Shown piece after piece: positions 10,806 through 20,656 of a DNA stretch of 64,000 nucleotides (positions are counted from its first letter, which is position 1; each line of letters opens with the position of its first letter). Source of the DNA: Rhodovulum euryhalinum (GTDB lineage Bacteria > Pseudomonadota > Alphaproteobacteria > Rhodobacterales > Rhodobacteraceae). The position numbers and the translations under genes are program-made. The notes under the pieces were generated by a model that was given only the letters and a program-made list of their open reading frames with translations, was not told the origin of the DNA and ran no database searches. The DNA is taken from assembly GCF_004342445.1 (NCBI RefSeq), contig NZ_SLWW01000001.1:414755-478754 (forward strand), written 5' to 3'.

Positions 10806-11594
10806 TCAGGCGCAGGGGGCGGTCGCGGCCTCGGCCGCTTCCAGCGCGATCAGCCGGTCAAGATCGCCCGCCTCGATCCGGCCCAGCACCGCGGTGCGCC
10901 CGACCACCAGCGCGGGCGTGCCCGGAAAGCCGAACAGGCCGGCCAGACCGAGGCTGACCGCCAGTTGCCGGTCGACCCGCGGCGCGGCCATGTCGGCCAC
11001 CAGGCGCGCGCCGTCGATCCCGATGTCTTCGGCCAGCCGGACAAGCGCGGCCTGCGTCGGCACCAGCCGCGTTGCCGCCAGCCGCGCGTGAATTGCAGGC
11101 CCCGCCCCCTGAAACCCCGCCGCAAGGGCTGCGCGTGCCGCCAGAACCGAGCTTTCGCCGAGCAGGGGCAATTCGTGCCAGGCCAGGCGGATCGAGGCCG
11201 CCGCGCCCGAGGAACGCTCGTGCACAAGCGGCGTCAGAACCCGGCAATACGAGCAGCGGACGTCCGAGAAATAGGCCACCGGCACCGCCCCCGTCCCGAT
11301 TGCCCCCCCGAAAAGATGCGCGCAAAGATCGGCCCGCAGTTCCCCGGGCGCGGCGCGCGGCGGGGCCGGGGCGCCCGCATCAAGCCCGATCAGCACCGGC
11401 GACCCGGCCGAAACAGCCCCCTGGCCAATCCTGCGAAACCCCGGAAGGCCGGGAATCTCGGAAAAATCGAACGCCGCCGGGAACACCCGCCGCCACAGAT
11501 TCGGCCCCGAGGCCAGCGCCCCATAGGCCAGCGCGATCCCGCCCAGCCAAAGCAGGTTGCGCCGCATCCGCCCCCGATCCGGCGGCGCGCTCAC
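10806..11594 (-). CDS. DsbA family thioredoxin-like oxidoreductase, membrane-anchored
   Basis: A 262-residue protein. Residues about 12-30 form a signal anchor, followed by a thioredoxin-like DsbA domain with the redox pair in RCSYCR (CxxC) and the cis-proline loop in [12 protein letters not shown]. It probably forms or shuffles disulfides in the periplasm. It starts with GTG, overlapping the stop of the zinc-finger gene by 4 bases (GTGA), so the two are coupled. It differs from classical DsbA (CPHC), which suggests a substrate-specific member such as a ScsC/BdbD-like protein. Confidence 0.85.
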   Translation of the reverse strand: MSAPPDRGRMRRNLLWLGGIALAYGALASGPNLWRRVFPAAFDFSEIPGLPGFRRIGQGAVSAGSPVLIGLDAGAPAPPRAAPGELRADLCAHLFGGAIGTGAVPVAYFSDVRCSYCRVLTPLVHERSSGAAASIRLAWHELPLLGESSVLAARAALAAGFQGAGPAIHARLAATRLVPTQAALVRLAEDIGIDGARLVADMAAPRVDRQLAVSLGLAGLFGFPGTPALVVGRTAVLGRIEAGDLDRLIALEAAEAATAPCA

Positions 11595-11800
11595 GTCACC
11601 TTGTCGGCGGCGCTTTCATGGATAAACCGCTTGTCGCAATAGCCGCAATCCACATAGCCCACGTCGCGCGGGATCTGCAGCCAGACCCGCGGATGGCCCA
11701 GCGCGGGGCCGGACCCGTCGCAGGCCACGCGCCACTGGCTGACGATCTCGGTTTCGGGGGCGTCGATCGCCTTGGGGTCCTCGGGGGCTTCTGGCGTCAT
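11591..11800 (-). CDS. Zinc-finger domain-containing protein (zf-CHCC type)
   Basis: A 69-residue protein ending in a metal-binding block with [17 protein letters not shown] and [10 protein letters not shown]. The C...H...CxxC pattern matches the zf-CHCC family related to mitochondrial complex I subunit NDUFS6. The start MTPEAPEDP at 11800 is preferred to longer starts because of length and composition. First of a two-gene unit with the DsbA-like gene. Confidence 0.88.
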   Translation of the reverse strand: MTPEAPEDPKAIDAPETEIVSQWRVACDGSGPALGHPRVWLQIPRDVGYVDCGYCDKRFIHESAADKVT

Positions 11801-11898
11801 GGCATGGGCTCCGCTCGTTGCCGGGGCGACGGGGTCGCCTTGGATCGCGGGGCATGATAGCGATGGCCCCGGCACGGGCAAGCGGCAGAGGCGGGGAA

Positions 11899-12843
11899 AT
11901 GGGCGGAAACGCGATCGAGATCGAAGGGCTGACCAAGACCTACGCCGCCAGCGGCAGCCAACCCCCGAAACAGGCGCTCAAGGGGGTCGACCTCGACATT
12001 CCCGCGGGCTCGATCTTCGGCCTGCTGGGCCCGAACGGCGCGGGCAAGTCGACGCTGATCAACATTCTCGCCGGGCTGGTGCTGAAAACCGGCGGCAAGG
12101 TCCGGATCTGGGGCTTTGACCAGGACGTGAACCCGCGCCAGTCCCGCGCGTCCATTGGCGTGATGCCGCAAGAGCTGAACATCGACCCGTTCTTTACCCC
12201 CCGCGCCGCGCTTGAGGTGCAGGCCGGGCTCTACGGCGTGCCGAAATCCCAGCGCATCACCGACCGCGTGCTCAAGGCCATCGGGCTCGAGGACAAGGCG
12301 GATGCCTATGCCCGCAACCTGTCGGGGGGCATGCGGCGGCGGCTTTTGCTGGGCAAGGCGCTGGTCCACCGCCCGCAGGTGCTGGTGCTGGACGAGCCGA
12401 CCGCGGGCGTCGATATCGAGCTGCGCCAGATGCTCTGGGCCAATATCCGCCGCCTGAACGAGGAACAGGGCACCACGATCATCCTGACCACGCATTACCT
12501 CGAAGAGGCCGAACAGATGTGCGAGGAGATCGCGATCATCAACCATGGCGAGGTGATCGCGCGGGATTCGACCGCCGCCCTGGTCGGCCGGATGGACGCC
12601 AAGACGCTGGTGGTCCACCCCGAAGACCCTGTGACCACCCTGCCCGCGATGCCCCGGGGCGTCGAAAGCTGCCAGCGCCGTGACGGCGCGCTGTGCTTCA
12701 CCTACCGGCGCAAGCACATATCCACCGGCGCGGTCATCGAGGCGGTCCGCGACGCCGGAATCACGATCCGCGACATCGCCACCGAGGAACCCGACCTCGA
12801 GGATGTCTTCGTCGAACTCACCTCGTCCAAGGGCGCTGCGTGA
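11899..12843 (+). CDS. ABC transporter ATP-binding protein (ABC-2 type)
   Basis: A 314-residue ATPase of the drug/Na export (NatA/CcmA-like) group. It has Walker [10 protein letters not shown], signature [15 protein letters not shown], Walker [13 protein letters not shown] and H-loop [11 protein letters not shown]. The C-terminal about 80 residues form the accessory domain ending in [10 protein letters not shown], typical of ABC-2 exporters. The start [10 protein letters not shown] has AGGCGGGGAA upstream. No permease gene lies beside it in the window, so the membrane partner must be elsewhere. Coupled to the next gene by a GTGA overlap. Confidence 0.92.
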   Translation: MGGNAIEIEGLTKTYAASGSQPPKQALKGVDLDIPAGSIFGLLGPNGAGKSTLINILAGLVLKTGGKVRIWGFDQDVNPRQSRASIGVMPQELNIDPFFTPRAALEVQAGLYGVPKSQRITDRVLKAIGLEDKADAYARNLSGGMRRRLLLGKALVHRPQVLVLDEPTAGVDIELRQMLWANIRRLNEEQGTTIILTTHYLEEAEQMCEEIAIINHGEVIARDSTAALVGRMDAKTLVVHPEDPVTTLPAMPRGVESCQRRDGALCFTYRRKHISTGAVIEAVRDAGITIRDIATEEPDLEDVFVELTSSKGAA

Positions 12844-13391
12844 GCCGGGTGGTCCTGTTCAACAAGCCCTGGGGGGTTCTGTCGCAATTCACCGATGACG
12901 GCCCACCCCGTCCCGACCGCCGCACGCTGGCCGAATTCATCGACGTCCCCGGCGTCTACCCCGCCGGCCGGCTCGACCGCGACAGCGAGGGGTTGCTGGT
13001 GCTCACCGATGACGGGCCCCTTCAGGCCCGGATCGCCGACCCGCGCAACAAGATGGCGAAGACCTATTGGGTCCAGGTCGAGCGCATACCCTCCGACGCC
13101 GCACTGCAGGCGCTGCGGGACGGCGTCACGCTCAAGGACGGGCCGACCCGCCCGGCCAGGGTGCGCCGGATGGCGGGTGATCCCCACGGCCTCTGGCCCC
13201 GCACCCCGCCGGTGCGGTTCCGCAAATCCGTGCCCGATTGCTGGATCGAACTGACGATCACCGAGGGGCGCAACCGCCAGGTCCGCCGGATGACCGCCAC
13301 CATCGGCCACCCGACGCTCCGGCTGATCCGCTACCGCGTGGGCGACTGGACCCTGGACGGACTAGAAACCGGAATCTGGCGGCTGGCCTGA
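12840..13391 (+). CDS. rluE: RsuA-family rRNA pseudouridine synthase, RluE type
   Basis: A 183-residue enzyme lacking the S4 domain, as in RluE. The conserved [17 protein letters not shown] carries the catalytic Asp, and [11 protein letters not shown] is the second family motif. By family it isomerises one uridine in 23S rRNA to pseudouridine. The GTG start at 12840 overlaps the ABC gene stop (GTGA); an extension upstream in frame is out of character. Followed by the second double-hairpin repeat. Confidence 0.9.
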   Translation: MSRVVLFNKPWGVLSQFTDDGPPRPDRRTLAEFIDVPGVYPAGRLDRDSEGLLVLTDDGPLQARIADPRNKMAKTYWVQVERIPSDAALQALRDGVTLKDGPTRPARVRRMAGDPHGLWPRTPPVRFRKSVPDCWIELTITEGRNRQVRRMTATIGHPTLRLIRYRVGDWTLDGLETGIWRLA

Positions 13392-13469
13392 CCTTCCCCA
13401 GGCCCGGCCGGCAAACCCTGTCCGGGGCCAACGCGCCGCCTGCCTTGTCCTGCCCGCGCCCGATCCCGC

Positions 13470-13551
13470 TTCTTCTTGGCGGAAATACTCCGGGGGGTCG
13501 CGGGGGGCAGCGCCCCCCGCGCGGGTCGCTTCGGCGCAAGCCGAGGCGAAA
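13470..13551. repeat. Double-hairpin intergenic repeat, copy 2
   Basis: Second copy of the element at 351-427. The leader TCTTCTTGGCGGAAATACTC is followed by a hairpin GCGGGGGGC/GCCCCCCGC with AGC loop (13500-13520), then TCGCTTCGGC/GCCGAGGCGA with GCAA loop (13526-13549, one G-U-compatible mismatch). Stem bases differ from copy 1 in paired positions, which suggests selection on the RNA or DNA hairpin. It lies between the convergent rluE and HIT genes. Confidence 0.75.
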
Positions 13552-13584
13552 TCCGAAGGACCGAGCCCGTCTCGATCCGGCGCC

Positions 13585-13965
13585 TCAATCCTTGGGCAAC
13601 ATCCGCCCCAGGTTGCGGCCACCGAGGATATGCACATGCATGTGTGGCACCTCCTGGATGGCATCCCTGCCGGAATTCGCCACCAGCCGATAGCCCTCGC
13701 CGCCCGCGCCGGGGCAAAGACCCTTGTCCTCGCAGATCCGGCCCACCACGCGGTTGAAATCGGCGATCTCCGCGTCGGATGCCTGCTCTGCGAAATGGTC
13801 GAAGCAGACATAGGCGCCCTTGGGGATCACCAGCACATGCACCGGCGCCTGCGGGGCGATGTCGTTGAAGGCCAGTGTATGCGCGGTCTCCATGACCGTG
13901 TCGTTCGGGATCTCGCCCCGCAGGATCCTGGCGAAAACGTTCTGGTCGTCATAGGCGTAGGGCAT
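13585..13965 (-). CDS. HIT family nucleotide-binding protein
   Basis: A 126-residue protein with the histidine triad HMHVHILGG near the C-terminus and the family N-terminus DDQNVFARILRGEIP. It is the HinT/HIT class that hydrolyses phosphoramidate bonds of AMP derivatives. Length and motifs are complete. It lies just downstream of the glycosyltransferase gene on the same strand (9 bases apart). Confidence 0.94.
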   Translation of the reverse strand: MPYAYDDQNVFARILRGEIPNDTVMETAHTLAFNDIAPQAPVHVLVIPKGAYVCFDHFAEQASDAEIADFNRVVGRICEDKGLCPGAGGEGYRLVANSGRDAIQEVPHMHVHILGGRNLGRMLPKD

Positions 13966-13974
13966 GGGGTCTCC

Positions 13975-15552
13975 TCAGTCGGCGAAAAGATGGTCGGTCG
14001 CGGCGATCTCGTATGCCGCGTCGTAGGGGATCGAGAGGAACCGCGCCAGAGGCGCGGCGTTCTCTTCGGGGCTCCGGCCTTCCTCGATCCGGAAGAGGCC
14101 GGGAAACGCGGCGTCGCGGATGCGGTCGCTTTCATGCGCCATGTCGTAGCGGATCGTCGGCAAGAGCCGCGCCATGACCCCGGCCGGGGTCCGCTCGCCC
14201 GCCAGCCCGACGCGCCGTGCATGGCCGGCGAGATAGTGGTCGGAAAAGCCGCACTGGACCTCGAGCATCTTCGTGCGCGACCGGTCGGCGTAGAAATCCT
14301 GGATCAGGTCGATATTGCCCGGATCAAGACAGATGATCAGCCGGTCCGTCGCGAAATGGTCGAACAGCATGCGCACCAGCGCGCGGCGATGGCGGGTGCG
14401 TTTCTCCAGCGTCGACTGGATGCCGCCAAGGTCGGGCAGGTCGGCCGCCTCTTCGTTGAAGAGATAGGCCACCGCGGGCAGGCTGGCGCAGTGCCGGACA
14501 CGCGCGATCAGGCGTTTGGCGACATGCCATTTCTTGCAGGTCACGATCAGCAGTTCGCGTTCGCGGCCAAGCGTCGTCTCGGCCTCCCAGAAGCGGGGTG
14601 CAAAGCGGCGTCCCTCGCGGCCGCGGCCGGTGAGGAACGCATAAAGGCTTTGTCCCTCGTTCGAGAGGCGGAACTCGACACCCGTCGACGCGTAAAGCGT
14701 GCCGAGCCGCGCCTTCAGCGCCTGCGCCTCGGCCGATATCTTGCGGGCAAACAGGAAATCCTGCGCAAGCAGCAGGTCATAGTGGTCGTTGTAGAAGGTG
14801 ACCGGCATCCCGTAATCCGAAAACATCAGGAAGGTCAGCGTGCGGGGGCGGATCTCGGTCCCGGGGACGAGGTGGCGCACCAATGTCTGAAAGAAGGTCT
14901 CGTCGGGAATCCAGGTCCGGCGAAAGAACCGTACCACATCGGGGCGGGCCGCGATGAAGTCCAGTACGGCCTCGACCGTGCGCCGCCTGAGGCACCACCA
15001 CTGGCTGCCGATCATTACCTGCAGGTCCGCGGGAATCGTGCGGGTCAGACCCAGCCGCTTCTGCGTCTCGAGCGCGGCGTAGAACAGCCGCGGCTGCCGG
15101 CGCTCGTTGAACATGTGGCGATAGACCAGCCGCTCGGACTTGATTCCGGTCTTGATCCAGTCGGACTCGAAGAAATCAAGGCTTTCGATGTAGTCCGCAT
15201 CCTCGGAATCGAGGAAGGCATGGGCATACTCGGCTGTCTTGATCGGCATGCAGTCGCCCGAAAGCATGTAGAAATGCGTCGCGCGCGGAAACGCGGCCTC
15301 GGCGGCCTTCAGCGCCGCAAGCGTCGCGGCGACCAGCGACCACTCGCCCCAGCCGCATTTCACCCGCCGCGTCGCGAAGACGACCGAGGGGTTCGCGTCC
15401 AGCGCCGCGCGGATCTTTAGATACTCCCCGACCGGGGCGCGCGCGTCGAAATGGATCGCGACGAGGTCGCCCGCCGCGGTCAGTTGCCCGACCTGGGCGA
15501 TGATCTCGTCGGGCGCCTTGTGGCACAGAAGGATGTAGGCGATCCTTGCCAT
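13975..15552 (-). CDS. Glycosyltransferase, beta-1,6-N-acetylglucosaminyltransferase family with DUF5928
   Basis: A 525-residue cytoplasmic protein. The N-terminal half (about 1-300) is a GT14 core-2/I-branching-like domain: YILLCHKAPDEI, CGWGEWSLV, FYMLSGDCMPI and GSQWWCL are family landmarks. The C-terminal half is a DUF5928-type domain of unknown role. It probably adds a sugar branch to a surface glycan. It is divergent from a sulfotransferase, which suggests that the same glycan is also sulfated. The start MARIAYILLCHK at 15552 is where homology begins; upstream in-frame sequence is rejected. Confidence 0.85.
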   Translation of the reverse strand: MARIAYILLCHKAPDEIIAQVGQLTAAGDLVAIHFDARAPVGEYLKIRAALDANPSVVFATRRVKCGWGEWSLVAATLAALKAAEAAFPRATHFYMLSGDCMPIKTAEYAHAFLDSEDADYIESLDFFESDWIKTGIKSERLVYRHMFNERRQPRLFYAALETQKRLGLTRTIPADLQVMIGSQWWCLRRRTVEAVLDFIAARPDVVRFFRRTWIPDETFFQTLVRHLVPGTEIRPRTLTFLMFSDYGMPVTFYNDHYDLLLAQDFLFARKISAEAQALKARLGTLYASTGVEFRLSNEGQSLYAFLTGRGREGRRFAPRFWEAETTLGRERELLIVTCKKWHVAKRLIARVRHCASLPAVAYLFNEEAADLPDLGGIQSTLEKRTRHRRALVRMLFDHFATDRLIICLDPGNIDLIQDFYADRSRTKMLEVQCGFSDHYLAGHARRVGLAGERTPAGVMARLLPTIRYDMAHESDRIRDAAFPGLFRIEEGRSPEENAAPLARFLSIPYDAAYEIAATDHLFAD

Positions 15553-15686
15553 CTGTCGCTGCCCGGTCCCTGTCCTGCCTGCGGTCCGCCGACCATGGCT
15601 GGCTGTCGTTGAAAAAATGTTATGACTTTGGTTTCTAGAAGTCATCGGAGACGGCGCAAGGACCTGCCGTCGGATTGGAGACGGGC

Positions 15687-16505
15687 ATGGGCTTTCCGGG
15701 CACATGGATGACGACGAGCGAGACCATGGTCTACCGCGTGGTGCCCAAATGCGCCTGCTCGACCATCGGCCAGATCATGCATTTCTCGGATCACGGCCGG
15801 TTCTACGACGGCGACATCCACGACGCGACCGAGGGCCTGCGCAAATGGGCGCAGGAGGACAGCCATGGCCCGATCGAACGGGTGGTGCGCGCACATTCGG
15901 CGCTGGCCTTCACCTGCGTACGGAACCCCTACACCCGCGTCCTGTCGTCGTTCTTCGACAAGATCTGCGGCATCCAGAGGAACGGGAAACGCTACCGCGG
16001 CCAGCTGGTGCCGCTCCTGATCCAGAAATACGGGATCGAGGTGGGCGGCGAGGACGGCAAGGGCGAGTTCGACCAGATCGCCAGCTTTCGCAGGTTCCTG
16101 CTGTTCGCCCGCGACACGATCCGCTGGAAGCGGCCGATGGAACCCGACATCCACTGGTCGGCGATGTCGGGCCATATATCGACCTTCATCGTGAACGGCG
16201 GGCGCTACGACAAAATCTTCTTCACCGAAACCTTCAACGATGGGATGCAGGCGGTGCTGGATGCCGTCGAGACACCGCATCCCGTAAACCTGGCACAGAT
16301 CCCGCGCTTCAACGAATCCGAAGGCCACGGACCGAAACGTGCCCACCCGGTCGAGGCCTATTTCGACGACCTGTCGATGCATCTCGTCTACGAGATCTAC
16401 AAGCGCGACTTCGATCTGTTCCGCTACGATTTCGAGAATCCGGCCAACAGGATGCCGGTGGGCGAGATCGACCTTGACGAGGTCCACGCCAAGCTGGGCG
16501 ACTGA
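15687..16505 (+). CDS. Sulfotransferase family 2 domain protein
   Basis: A 272-residue protein. The PAPS 5'-phosphosulfate loop lies in VPKCACSTIGQIM and the 3'-phosphate strand in FTCVRNPYTRVLSSFFDKI, both typical of Golgi-type sulfotransferase family 2. It transfers sulfate from PAPS to a carbohydrate. The ATG at 15687 with GGAG six bases upstream is preferred to the TTG at 15675. Divergent from the glycosyltransferase, and convergent with the subtilase. Confidence 0.85.
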   Translation: MGFPGTWMTTSETMVYRVVPKCACSTIGQIMHFSDHGRFYDGDIHDATEGLRKWAQEDSHGPIERVVRAHSALAFTCVRNPYTRVLSSFFDKICGIQRNGKRYRGQLVPLLIQKYGIEVGGEDGKGEFDQIASFRRFLLFARDTIRWKRPMEPDIHWSAMSGHISTFIVNGGRYDKIFFTETFNDGMQAVLDAVETPHPVNLAQIPRFNESEGHGPKRAHPVEAYFDDLSMHLVYEIYKRDFDLFRYDFENPANRMPVGEIDLDEVHAKLGD

Positions 16506-16553
16506 CCCGCCGCAGACCGGGCGGGCCGTCGCCGCCATGGCCGGGCGCTTCGC

Positions 16554-17813
16554 CTAGCTGATGGGCGCCACCGGCGCCTGGGCCAGCCCCTGCCCGCGAT
16601 CGGCGACCTGGACCCCGGGCGCCAGCCCAGACAGCGCCGCCGAGGCCAGCATCCGCAGTGTGACGGTGCTGGCATTCGCGGGCAGCACGCCGCCGCGCGC
16701 GGCCTCCCACCAGAGTGCGGCCACCCCCGCGACATGCGGACAGGCCATCGAGGTGCCGCTGAGCGCCGCCAGCCCACCGCCCGCCCTGGCCGACAGCACG
16801 CCCACGCCCGGCGCGGCGATGTCCGGGTTGGTATTCGAGAAATCGGCGATGGTCAGCCCGGCCGGCCCCTGCTGAAGCGCACCGACCGCGATGCAGCCCT
16901 CGGCCACCGCCGGGACCGAGGCGCCGACCTCGTAGTTCGGATGGATCTCGCGGCGGCTCTCGTTGCCGCTGGCGGCCACGATCACCGTGCCCCCGTCGAA
17001 CACCGCCTGCTGGCGGATCATGTTCATCAGCGCGTTGAACATCGCCAGGTTGGTGCGGAACCCCTCGAGCGCGACCGAGGTGGCAAGGTCTGGCGGGTAA
17101 TCCTCCTGCTCGACCAGGTATTTCACGAGGCCCGGGAAATCGAAGCCGAGCGACATCGAGATCACCTGCACACGCTCTTCGGACGCCCGCTTGAGCGCGC
17201 TGAACATCATCTCGGACGTTCCGGACCCGCGCGAATTCAGCACCTTGCCGATGAAGGCGTCGGTTACCCCGCGCGCCACGCCGATCCGCTGGCCGTCCAC
17301 GTCGCGGCCAAAGATCGTGCCCGCGCAATGGGTGCCGTGGCCGTTGCCGTCGCCATTGCCCTCGCCGGTATAGTCCTGCTGGGTCAGGGTCATGCCCGCA
17401 AAGGCCGGATGTGACGCATCGATGCCGGTATCCAGCACCGCCACCTTGACCCCCGCGCCAGTGAAGGGCGAGACATCGGCGCGGACGACCTTGATGCCCC
17501 AGGTGTCCGTCGCCGCCGCATCGGCCGGCATGTCCCTGGGCGCGATCAGCGCGATCGGGATGGCGCGAACGACGCCCACCACGTCGTTCTGGCGCAGCGC
17601 GTCCTTGGCCTCGTTGGCGGTCAGGTCGGCCGAGTCGAGTTCCGGCCCCGGCGGCAGCAGCGGCCCGACACCGCCGCCAAGCTGCGGGCCCGCGGCCTCG
17701 GCAAGGACGCGCGGCATGCCGCCCGCCGCCTCGCTCAACACCTCGCCCGTGGCGCGCTTGCGCAGCGCCGCGTTCTTGTCGCGCAGGATCACGTACCGCG
17801 AATGATCGCCCAT
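16554..17813 (-). CDS. S8 family serine peptidase (subtilisin-like)
   Basis: A 419-residue protease with an intact triad: Asp in VAVLDTGID, His in GHGTHCAG, Ser in GTSMACPHVAG, plus the oxyanion Asn in VAASGNES. The first about 100 residues look like an inhibitor-type propeptide, but there is no signal peptide or membrane segment, so it either acts in the cytoplasm or leaves by an unusual route. No exporter genes are nearby. Confidence 0.93.
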   Translation of the reverse strand: MGDHSRYVILRDKNAALRKRATGEVLSEAAGGMPRVLAEAAGPQLGGGVGPLLPPGPELDSADLTANEAKDALRQNDVVGVVRAIPIALIAPRDMPADAAATDTWGIKVVRADVSPFTGAGVKVAVLDTGIDASHPAFAGMTLTQQDYTGEGNGDGNGHGTHCAGTIFGRDVDGQRIGVARGVTDAFIGKVLNSRGSGTSEMMFSALKRASEERVQVISMSLGFDFPGLVKYLVEQEDYPPDLATSVALEGFRTNLAMFNALMNMIRQQAVFDGGTVIVAASGNESRREIHPNYEVGASVPAVAEGCIAVGALQQGPAGLTIADFSNTNPDIAAPGVGVLSARAGGGLAALSGTSMACPHVAGVAALWWEAARGGVLPANASTVTLRMLASAALSGLAPGVQVADRGQGLAQAPVAPIS

Positions 17814-17921
17814 GGCCTTCCCCTCCCTCGGGTTCCACCTCGGGCCGGCACGGGACAGGTCCGCAACCGGCCCGCCCGCAGTGTAAGCGGAAAGGCCGGT
17901 TTTCCGAAGCCGAAAAGGCGG

Positions 17922-18917
17922 TCAGGTCAGCCCGTGGCCCTGGAACAGCGCGGCCAGATCGGCCTCGGCGCGGGCGCCGATATGGCTGATGATCTCGCTG
18001 GCCGCGATGCAGCCCATCCGCCCGCAGGTCTCCAGCGCATGGCCATGGGTCAGCCCCCACAGAAAGGCCCCGGCGAACAGATCGCCCGCCCCGGTGGCGT
18101 CCACGACCTGCGTCGGCACCGCGGGAACGTGCCAGTGCTGCCCTTCGGCCAGCACATGCGCCCCGTTCTCGCTGTCGGTACAGGCGACGATGTCGATCTC
18201 GGCCGCGGCGCGCGATAGCGCCTCGTGGAAATCATCGGTTTCGTACATCGAGAGGATCTCGGCCCGGTTCGCGAACAACAGGTCCACATCCGCACGGATC
18301 ATCCGGCGAAAGGCGTCGCGGTGGCGTTCCACGCAGAACGGATCGGACAGCGTCAGCGACACCCGGCCGCCCGCCGCCTTGGCGGCACCGATGGCCCTGG
18401 CAAAGGCCTCGTGGCTTTCCGGCCCGTCGAAACGGTAGCCTTCCAGATAGATCCACTCGGCGCCCGCGACCTGGGCCTCGTCGATATCCGAGGGCGCCAG
18501 ATGCTCGGTCACACCCAGATAGGTGTTCATCGACCGTTCGCCGTCGGGCGTGACCAGCACGATACAGCGCCCGGTCTCGGCCCCGGTGTCCTTCGGCGCC
18601 ATGGGCGTGGTGTAGTCCGCCCCCTGCGCGCGCAGGTCATGGGCGAAGATCGCGCCAAGCTGGTCATCCCTGACCTTGCCGACATAGGCCGTGCGGCCGC
18701 CCAGATGCGCGATGCCCGCGATCGTGTTCGCGGCCGACCCGCCCGAGATCTCCTGCGCCGGGCCGATCTGGCCATAGAGATGCACCGCACGTTCCATGTC
18801 GATGAGTTGCATGATGCCTTTCTGGATGCCGTGGCTGTCCAGGAACGCCTCGTCGGCATGGGCCAGAACGTCGACAAGGGCGTTGCCGATGCCGACGACG
18901 TGATAGGATTTTGTCAT
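17922..18917 (-). CDS. PfkB family sugar/adenosine kinase
   Basis: A 331-residue ribokinase-superfamily enzyme. The substrate region is ISGGSAANTIAGIAHLGG and the catalytic Asp is in VDATGAGDLFAGAFLWG. The closest family type is adenosine kinase-like PfkB, phosphorylating a nucleoside or sugar. The ATG at 18917 overlaps the nth stop (ATGA), so the two are coupled. Confidence 0.92.
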   Translation of the reverse strand: MTKSYHVVGIGNALVDVLAHADEAFLDSHGIQKGIMQLIDMERAVHLYGQIGPAQEISGGSAANTIAGIAHLGGRTAYVGKVRDDQLGAIFAHDLRAQGADYTTPMAPKDTGAETGRCIVLVTPDGERSMNTYLGVTEHLAPSDIDEAQVAGAEWIYLEGYRFDGPESHEAFARAIGAAKAAGGRVSLTLSDPFCVERHRDAFRRMIRADVDLLFANRAEILSMYETDDFHEALSRAAAEIDIVACTDSENGAHVLAEGQHWHVPAVPTQVVDATGAGDLFAGAFLWGLTHGHALETCGRMGCIAASEIISHIGARAEADLAALFQGHGLT

Positions 18918-19558
18918 TCTGTCTTGTCCTCGTAGGGGCAGAGATCGCGGATCAGGCAGGTGCCGCACATGGGCTTGCGCGCCTTGCAGGTGTAACGGCC
19001 GTGCAGGATCAGCCAGTGGTGCGCATGGCGCTGGAATTCGGCGGGCACGTTGTCCTCGATGGCGCGTTCGACGGCATCGACCGTGCGGCCGGGCGCGATG
19101 CGGGTGCGGTTGCCGACGCGGAAGATATGCGTATCGACCGCCTGCGCAGGCAGCCCCCACCACATGTTCAGGACCACATTGGCGGTCTTGCGTCCCACAC
19201 CGGGCAGCGATTGCAGCGCCGCGCGGGACGACGGCACCGTGCCGCCATACTCCTCGACGAGGATGCGGCTGAGCTTCATCACGTTCTTCGCCTTGTTGCG
19301 GTAAAGGCCGATCGTGCGGATATGCGCGATCAGCCCCTCTTCGCCGAGCGCCAGCATCTTTTCCGGCGTATCCACGGCCGCAAACAGCGCCCGCGTGGCC
19401 TTGTTCACCCCCACATCGGTCGCCTGCGCGCTCAGCGCGACGGCCACCAGCAGGGTATAGGCGTTCACATGCTCCAACTCGCCCTTCGGTTCGGGTTCCG
19501 CCGCGTGAAAGCGGGTGAAGATCGCGTGGATCGTGTGGTAGTCGAGCGGGGTCGCCAT
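18914..19558 (-). CDS. nth: Endonuclease III
   Basis: A 214-residue DNA glycosylase/AP lyase. The helix-hairpin-helix LPGVGRKTAN includes the catalytic Lys, VDTHIFRV holds the catalytic Asp, and the C-terminal 4Fe-4S motif is C-x6-C-x2-C-x5-C (from CKARKPMC to the final Cys of RDLC). All are intact. It removes oxidised pyrimidines in base excision repair. Start at 19558 by family length. Confidence 0.97.
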   Translation of the reverse strand: MATPLDYHTIHAIFTRFHAAEPEPKGELEHVNAYTLLVAVALSAQATDVGVNKATRALFAAVDTPEKMLALGEEGLIAHIRTIGLYRNKAKNVMKLSRILVEEYGGTVPSSRAALQSLPGVGRKTANVVLNMWWGLPAQAVDTHIFRVGNRTRIAPGRTVDAVERAIEDNVPAEFQRHAHHWLILHGRYTCKARKPMCGTCLIRDLCPYEDKTE

Positions 19559-19687
19559 GGGTTTCCCTATGCCCGGGCAAGGCGACGGTGGCAAGGCCGG
19601 ACCGCGGCCACCATTTGGCGCAGCTTTCGGGTCGCCCGGCACGGGCGCAGGGCCTATCCTCGCCCCATGCCGAACCCGAGAGAGACC

Positions 19688-20536
19688 ATGCCGACGGAAG
19701 AGCCGAACAGCTACCACTACAACGTGATCCGCCGCGCCATCGACCGGATCGACGCGGCCGGCGGGCACGCGCTGCCGCTCGAGACGCTGGCGGCCGAGAT
19801 GAACATGAGCACCGCCCATTTCCAGCGCGTCTTCTCGCGCTGGGCGGGTGTCTCGCCCAAGCGCTACCAGCAATACCTGACGCTGGACCACGCCCGCGCG
19901 CTGATGCGCGAGCGGTTCACCACGCTCGAGGCGGCGGATGCGCTGGGGCTGTCGGGAGCGGGACGCCTGCATGACCTGTTCCTGCGGTGGGAGGCGATGA
20001 GCCCCGGCGACTATGCCCGCCGCGGGGCGGGTCTGGACATCGCCCATGGCTGGTTCCCCAGCCCCTTCGGCGAGGTTCTGGCCATGGCGACCGACAAGGG
20101 GCTGTGCGGGCTGGCCTTCACCGACGAGACCGGCCGCGACGCCGCGCTGGCCGACATGACCGCCCGCTGGCCCGAGGCGCGGTTCACCGAGGCGACGGAC
20201 CGCATCGCACCGCTGGTGGCCGCCGCCTTCGGGGGGGATGGCATGCCGCGGCTTCACCTGATCGGGGCGCCGTTCCAGATCAAGGTCTGGGAGGCGCTTC
20301 TGGCGATCCCCTCGGGCCACGTCACAACCTATTCCGAGATCGCGCGGGCCATCGGCAACCCGGGCGCCGTTCGCGCCGTCGGCACCGCGGTCGGCCGCAA
20401 CCCCATCGCCTGGCTTATCCCCTGCCACCGGGCGCTGCGGAAATCCGGCGCCCTCGGCGGCTATCACTGGGGCCTGCCGGTCAAGCGCGCGATGCTCGCC
20501 TGGGAGGGCGCGCGCGCCGATATGGCGGCGGAATAG
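19688..20536 (+). CDS. AraC-type HTH / methylated-DNA-protein-cysteine methyltransferase fusion
   Basis: A 282-residue two-domain protein. An AraC-type helix-turn-helix (about 20-110, MSTAHFQRVFSRWAG) is followed by an O6-methylguanine-DNA methyltransferase domain with active-site IPCHR. The N-terminal zinc/phosphotriester domain of classical Ada is absent, so methyl-phosphotriester sensing is not expected. The ATG at 19688 has AGAGAGA upstream; 19667 is an alternative adding seven residues. It lies divergently from nth, and both are DNA repair genes. Confidence 0.92.
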   Translation: MPTEEPNSYHYNVIRRAIDRIDAAGGHALPLETLAAEMNMSTAHFQRVFSRWAGVSPKRYQQYLTLDHARALMRERFTTLEAADALGLSGAGRLHDLFLRWEAMSPGDYARRGAGLDIAHGWFPSPFGEVLAMATDKGLCGLAFTDETGRDAALADMTARWPEARFTEATDRIAPLVAAAFGGDGMPRLHLIGAPFQIKVWEALLAIPSGHVTTYSEIARAIGNPGAVRAVGTAVGRNPIAWLIPCHRALRKSGALGGYHWGLPVKRAMLAWEGARADMAAE

Positions 20537-20656
20537 GACCACGCAGGGAGCATCGGCGGGAAGCTGCCAATCGCCGACAGCCCCTCGCGCAGTACATGCC
20601 GCCCGCTTATATTGAGTCGGAAGTCCGCGCTGGCGGACATGACCGAAGAGGCAGAG

